Assembly (NCBI GenBank): GCA_031265535.1
Contig: JAISCO010000220.1
Span: 1-8,471, forward strand
Reading direction: 5' to 3'
Length of the DNA stretch: 8,471 bases
From: Spirochaetaceae bacterium
GTDB taxonomy: Bacteria; Spirochaetota; Spirochaetia; Treponematales; Breznakiellaceae
Both the position numbers and the translations under genes were made by a program. Below, piece by piece: positions 6,181 to 8,471 of this stretch. Below the pieces are notes generated by a model. That model was not told the origin of the DNA, did not search any database, and worked only from the letters and a program-made list of their open reading frames with translations. How positions within the stretch are numbered: position 1 is the first letter of the stretch; the number at the start of each line of letters is the position of its first letter.

Positions 6181-6914
6181 GATGCCTTTCCTCCTTTTTT
6201 GTCCGTGATATAATTCATCAAATCCGCCGGAGTCCCAAGCCCGTGCATGGCTTTTTTGTCTATCAGGAATACGCCGAATTTCTTTCCGGCTTTTATCGCG
6301 TAGTTGTACACCGGAGCCGCATAGAATTCATTGTTTACACGGTCGTTCCGCACAATCATGTCTACGGCGTTTTCTGTAAATACACGCCCCTCCCTAAAAT
6401 AATATAACCCTGCTGTAGCGTTTTTAGAAATTACTTCTTTTTCCCTTACCAGCGTTACATAACCGCCGCTGTCCGTCTTTGCGTAGCTCCATTTTGTATG
6501 GTTATCTTCAAAGCACATTATCGAACCGTCAAGACCGCGCGTGTCGCTGTCAGAAATAAAATCGGTTATGCGGGTATCGACTAGTTGATCCGAATTCGCT
6601 ATCAGTAAAGGAGAGTTATTGTCGATATACTTTCTTGCCAGCAATACCGTGCAGGCCGCGCCCTCGGTTAGTTTATCCACCGGAATGAACCGCGCATTGA
6701 ACGATTTTTTTATATCGTTTATAATTTTATTTTCAGAGTCAAAATGTTCGCCGCGTATCAGCAGAATAAAACACGCTTTATCCATATTAAGATTGTCAAG
6801 AACATGGCAAATCATGGGTTTTCCCAATACATCAATGAACGGTTTCGGTTTTACAAAACCTGCTTCTATGAAACGACGGCCTTCGCCTGCCGCGGGTACG
6901 ACTATGTTTATCAT
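6177..6914 (-). CDS. Nucleotidyltransferase (GT-A fold), sugar- or alcohol-phosphate activating type
   Basis: A 245-residue enzyme of the nucleoside-triphosphate transferase superfamily, which joins NMP to a phosphorylated sugar or alcohol. The N-terminus IVVPAAGEGRRF (4-15) is the nucleotide-binding G-x-G-x-R loop and KPKPFIDVLGKPM holds the likely catalytic Lys24. LTEGAACTV (82-90) is the base-contact segment and ANSDQ (106-110) supplies the metal-binding Asp109. HGLGTPADL near the C-terminus is also typical. The form resembles the short nucleotidyltransferases found beside HAD proteins in Campylobacter and other capsule loci, so it may activate an unusual substituent, with CTP, UTP or another NTP. 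It overlaps HAD gene by four bases (ATGA) and the cupin by four, with AAAGGAG (6924-6930) nine bases before its ATG. The substrate is unknown. Confidence 0.85.
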   Translation of the reverse strand: MINIVVPAAGEGRRFIEAGFVKPKPFIDVLGKPMICHVLDNLNMDKACFILLIRGEHFDSENKIINDIKKSFNARFIPVDKLTEGAACTVLLARKYIDNNSPLLIANSDQLVDTRITDFISDSDTRGLDGSIMCFEDNHTKWSYAKTDSGGYVTLVREKEVISKNATAGLYYFREGRVFTENAVDMIVRNDRVNNEFYAAPVYNYAIKAGKKFGVFLIDKKAMHGLGTPADLMNYITDKKGGKAS

Positions 6915-7543
6915 CGCGTTATACTCCTTTCAACGGTTATGATTTTATTTTTTATATTGTCGTATGTTACATCATAGACAGTATCAACTTTAAGCATAAA
7001 GGCGCCGCTTGCGACCGCCGCCTTTATGCCGTTCTCGTTATCTTCGATGATTAGGCATTCAGTCGGGGCAAAACCTAATCTGTTTATCGCCAAATTATAT
7101 ATTTCAGGGTCCGGCTTTGATTTTTCCACATCCTGATTCGACAGCATAAACTCAAAATATTGCGTTAAACCGGCCTTGTCCATGGCTGTTTCTACGGTTT
7201 CTTTTACGGAATTTGAGCAAACTGCCAGTTTGTATCCTTCCGTTCTGAGCCTTGAGACAGCGTATTGATGAATAGGTATGGGTTTGCAGTTTGCGTTTAT
7301 TTTATCCAATGTGTACATTTGTTTCATTGTACTGATATATTCATGCGCTCCTGCGGGCAGTCCGCGCTCAAGTGTCAGCATATCAAGTTTTTTCCGTGTC
7401 GGAAGGCCGTCATATTTTTCCAGATGATCGGCAGGCGAAATATTATGGCCAAACAACCCCAACGCCTGGTTAAGGGCTTCGTAATGCCATTGTTTCGCGT
7501 CAATAAGCACGCCGTCCATGTCAAACAGAATCGCCTTAATCAA
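6911..7543 (-). CDS. HAD-superfamily hydrolase (phosphatase or phosphomutase, beta-phosphoglucomutase-like)
   Basis: A 210-residue HAD enzyme with all four motifs: DMDGVLID (8-15; nucleophile Asp8, acid/base Asp10), Ser110 in LAVCSNS, Lys143 in KSKPDPEIY and Glu167-Asp168 in IIEDNENGI. The helical cap between motifs I and II (about 16-90) is the beta-phosphoglucomutase/phosphoglycolate phosphatase type (subfamily I). It probably removes or moves a phosphate on the substrate that the next enzyme activates. The start is a TTG at 7541-7543, chosen because LIKAILFDMDG needs the residues it supplies, and because GGGAG lies six bases upstream (7550-7554). That TTG overlaps the stop of the phosphodiesterase by four bases (TTGA), so its translation is likely coupled to it. 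Confidence 0.9.
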   Translation of the reverse strand: MIKAILFDMDGVLIDAKQWHYEALNQALGLFGHNISPADHLEKYDGLPTRKKLDMLTLERGLPAGAHEYISTMKQMYTLDKINANCKPIPIHQYAVSRLRTEGYKLAVCSNSVKETVETAMDKAGLTQYFEFMLSNQDVEKSKPDPEIYNLAINRLGFAPTECLIIEDNENGIKAAVASGAFMLKVDTVYDVTYDNIKNKIITVERSITR

Positions 7544-8189
7544 GATTTTCTCCCATTAAAGAATCTGTCGGCTTCCAGTGGTCTGTCCGTACAAAGTGTT
7601 AAATGTTCGTCCGGCAGGTCTTTATATTTTTTCCATGTATCTATATAGGGCTGCCCATGCAATTCCGGCGATACAAGACAGACATCTTTGTTATGAAGAA
7701 TGTAATTTAATACTTCGCCGTTATTATGGTATTTGGTGTCGAATATATCGTACCATATACCTTTACATTCGGCCGGGAATACTATTGTTTGTTCAAATTC
7801 TGACTTGCGGGCATAAACGGTCAAGCCTTCTTTTATATATCCGATCGTGTCGCAGACAGACATATCAAAACAAAAATAGTTTGTAATATTGTGTCTGCGG
7901 AGCGTCTCGTTGACGCATGAATATAATCCGTCCGCTTTTATGTTTAATGCAAAAATGCCGTGTTTATATAATGGGGGGGGGGGGGGTAAGCAGCAAAAAA
8001 ATCATCCGCCGTCAGTTTAACCGGCAGGCTGCCGCCTAATGCGGGATCGTGGGAGATGACAAGGTTTCCTCCGCAGTCACGAAAATCTGTTTCGATACCA
8101 AAACCGTTTTCCAGCGCGCGGCGAAAAGCGGCTTCCGTATTTTGTTCGCTTTCGGTTATCCAAAAACCCCGATGCCCTATTATATTCAT
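7540..8189 (-). CDS. GDPD-family phosphodiesterase, broken at a poly-G tract (phase OFF as read)
   Basis: Restored, this is a 216-residue glycerophosphodiester phosphodiesterase-like (PI-PLC-like TIM barrel) enzyme, which would cleave or handle a phosphodiester. The first half, from MNIIGHRGFW, carries His6 (HRG), SEQNTEAAF, the metal residues Glu33 and Asp35 (ETDF) and His47 (SHD). The second half continues with KHGIFALNIKADGL, FDMSVCDTIGYIKEGL, LVSPELHG and LTLCTDRP. The halves are in different frames, joined at residues 69-73 by the C-run (14 C on the coding strand). With 14 the product is 81 residues ending at 7944-7946; with 12 or 15 the frame is whole; with 13 or 16 it stops within three codons of the run. 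The start at 8189 has AGGAAGGG just upstream. It is the operon's first gene and overlaps the HAD gene by four bases. Confidence 0.88.
7973..7986. repeat. Homopolymeric G14 tract, candidate phase switch
   Basis: Fourteen consecutive G on the plus strand (C14 on the coding strand) inside the phosphodiesterase gene. Such runs gain or lose bases by replication slippage. The counted length leaves the gene out of frame. The number could also have been miscounted by sequencing, since homopolymers this long are often misread, but the frameshift sits exactly at the tract and both flanking halves are well-formed. Confidence 0.95.
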
Positions 8190-8190
8190 T

Positions 8191-8199
8191 CCCTTCCTG
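8191..8199 (-). promoter_or_regulatory. Ribosome binding site fixing the phosphodiesterase start
   Basis: AGGAAGGG on the minus strand lies a base or two before ATG at 8187-8189, with its AGGA about five bases away. It favours this ATG over the in-frame GTG at 8238-8240, which would add 17 residues ahead of the conserved IIGHRG and would begin inside the predicted promoter. Confidence 0.65.
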
Positions 8200-8226
8200 C
8201 TTCTCGCACTCCTAAAAGTTGCCTCA

Positions 8227-8256
8227 ATGATAACATTCACCCCGCCTGTTTATCAA
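8227..8256 (-). promoter_or_regulatory. Promoter of the glycan operon
   Basis: On the minus strand TTGATA (8256-8251) and TATCAT (8232-8227) are separated by 18 bp, and the second is preceded by TGT, making an extended -10. Transcription would start near 8220, giving a leader of about 30 bases to the ATG at 8189. Its position makes the alternative GTG at 8240 untranscribed. The match is seen; its use is inferred. Confidence 0.55.
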
Positions 8257-8306
8257 TAGCCATTTGCCATGGAGCAGGGCAACGTCATTTAAAAACAAAC
8301 CCAAGC

Positions 8307-8331
8307 AAATGTGATATAAATGTGATATAAT
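8307..8331 (+). promoter_or_regulatory. Extended -10 promoter in an 11-bp tandem repeat
   Basis: AAATGTGATAT occurs twice in tandem, 8307-8317 and 8318-8328, one helical turn apart. The second copy runs into TGATATAAT (8323-8331), a perfect extended -10. No -35 consensus lies at the right distance, so the repeated TGTGA units, or an activator binding them, may replace it. AAACCCAAG also occurs on both sides, at 8297-8305 and 8337-8345. Confidence 0.6.
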
Positions 8332-8358
8332 GAAATAAACCCAAGGGAGGAAATATAC

Positions 8359-8471
8359 ATGGATATCACAAAAGAAGAAGCAAGCAGGATGAAGGAATGT
8401 CTGAGCGGAATAATTGACTGGCGGAGGCAATCTGGACATCTGCTGCACAAACTGATTGACGTACTGGTAAT
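8359..8471 (+). CDS. Rightward gene of unknown function, cut by the window end
   Basis: An ATG at 8359 is preceded by GGGAGG (8345-8350) with 8 bases between, and by the extended -10 promoter at 8323-8331, so the start is well supported. The 37 visible residues begin MDITKEEASRMKECLSG and continue IIDWRRQSGHLLHKL, a charged, probably helical N-terminus without signal peptide. It is divergent from the glycan operon. I do not recognise the family, and the rest lies outside the window. Confidence 0.7.
   Translation, partial: MDITKEEASRMKECLSGIIDWRRQSGHLLHKLIDVLV

Noticed and set aside
7218..7232. CAAACTG-C-CAGTTTG palindrome in the HAD gene
   Set aside because: It encodes part of the conserved LAVCSNS motif, so it is probably chance rather than a member of the GCAAAC palindrome set.
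8187..8240. GTG at 8238-8240 as the start of the phosphodiesterase
   Set aside because: It adds 17 residues ahead of IIGHRG, and the predicted promoter lies over it; the ATG at 8187-8189 has a ribosome binding site.
8224..8448. Minus-strand open frame of 74 codons facing the rightward gene
   Set aside because: It lies across the promoters and overlaps the well-supported start at 8359, and shows no ribosome site or recognisable motif.

Overview
The window reads as chromosomal DNA of a host-associated bacterium, most probably a spirochaete of the Treponema type. That is an inference from a lipoprotein with a loose, Cys-containing lipobox, a DtxR-family regulator joined to mnmG, intergenic clutter of short dispersed repeats, and a phase-variable surface-glycan operon. 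No rRNA, tRNA or universal marker suitable for firm placement is present.

Layout. Positions 1-105 are 15 perfect copies of a 7-bp repeat running off the left edge. Positions 106-470 hold no convincing gene, only an orphan open frame with a helix-turn-helix-like stretch. Positions 471-1838 (minus) encode a lipoprotein with two SH3-like segments and a possible leaderless GTG start. Positions 1839-2286 are repeat-rich intergenic DNA with a probable terminator. Positions 2287-4526 (minus) are a two-gene unit, a DtxR/MntR-like metal-dependent repressor overlapping mnmG by one base; mnmG carries an in-frame palindromic triplication. Positions 4527-4840 are a second repeat-rich spacer that shares a composite repeat with the first.

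Positions 4841-8189 (minus) are a tightly packed five-gene operon, transcribed in the order GDPD-like phosphodiesterase, HAD phosphatase/mutase, sugar-nucleotidyltransferase-like protein, cupin, WavE-family glycan protein. The first three junctions are 4-base stop/start overlaps or near-overlaps typical of translational coupling. The first gene is interrupted by a run of 14 G (plus strand). At this length the frame is broken; 12 or 15 would restore a 216-residue phosphodiesterase containing all the expected catalytic residues. This is a classic contingency switch, and is the most interesting signal here. A promoter just upstream supports the start used. On the other side of that region, an 11-bp tandem repeat containing an extended -10 promoter drives a rightward gene cut by the window end.

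Together, the five-gene operon looks like a small pathway that makes or activates a glycan substituent and transfers or modifies a surface polysaccharide, with expression of the first step (and perhaps, through coupling, the second) switching on and off. The substrate cannot be told from sequence. The mnmG/regulator and lipoprotein segments appear GC-richer by eye than the glycan operon, which would fit acquisition of the latter by transfer.
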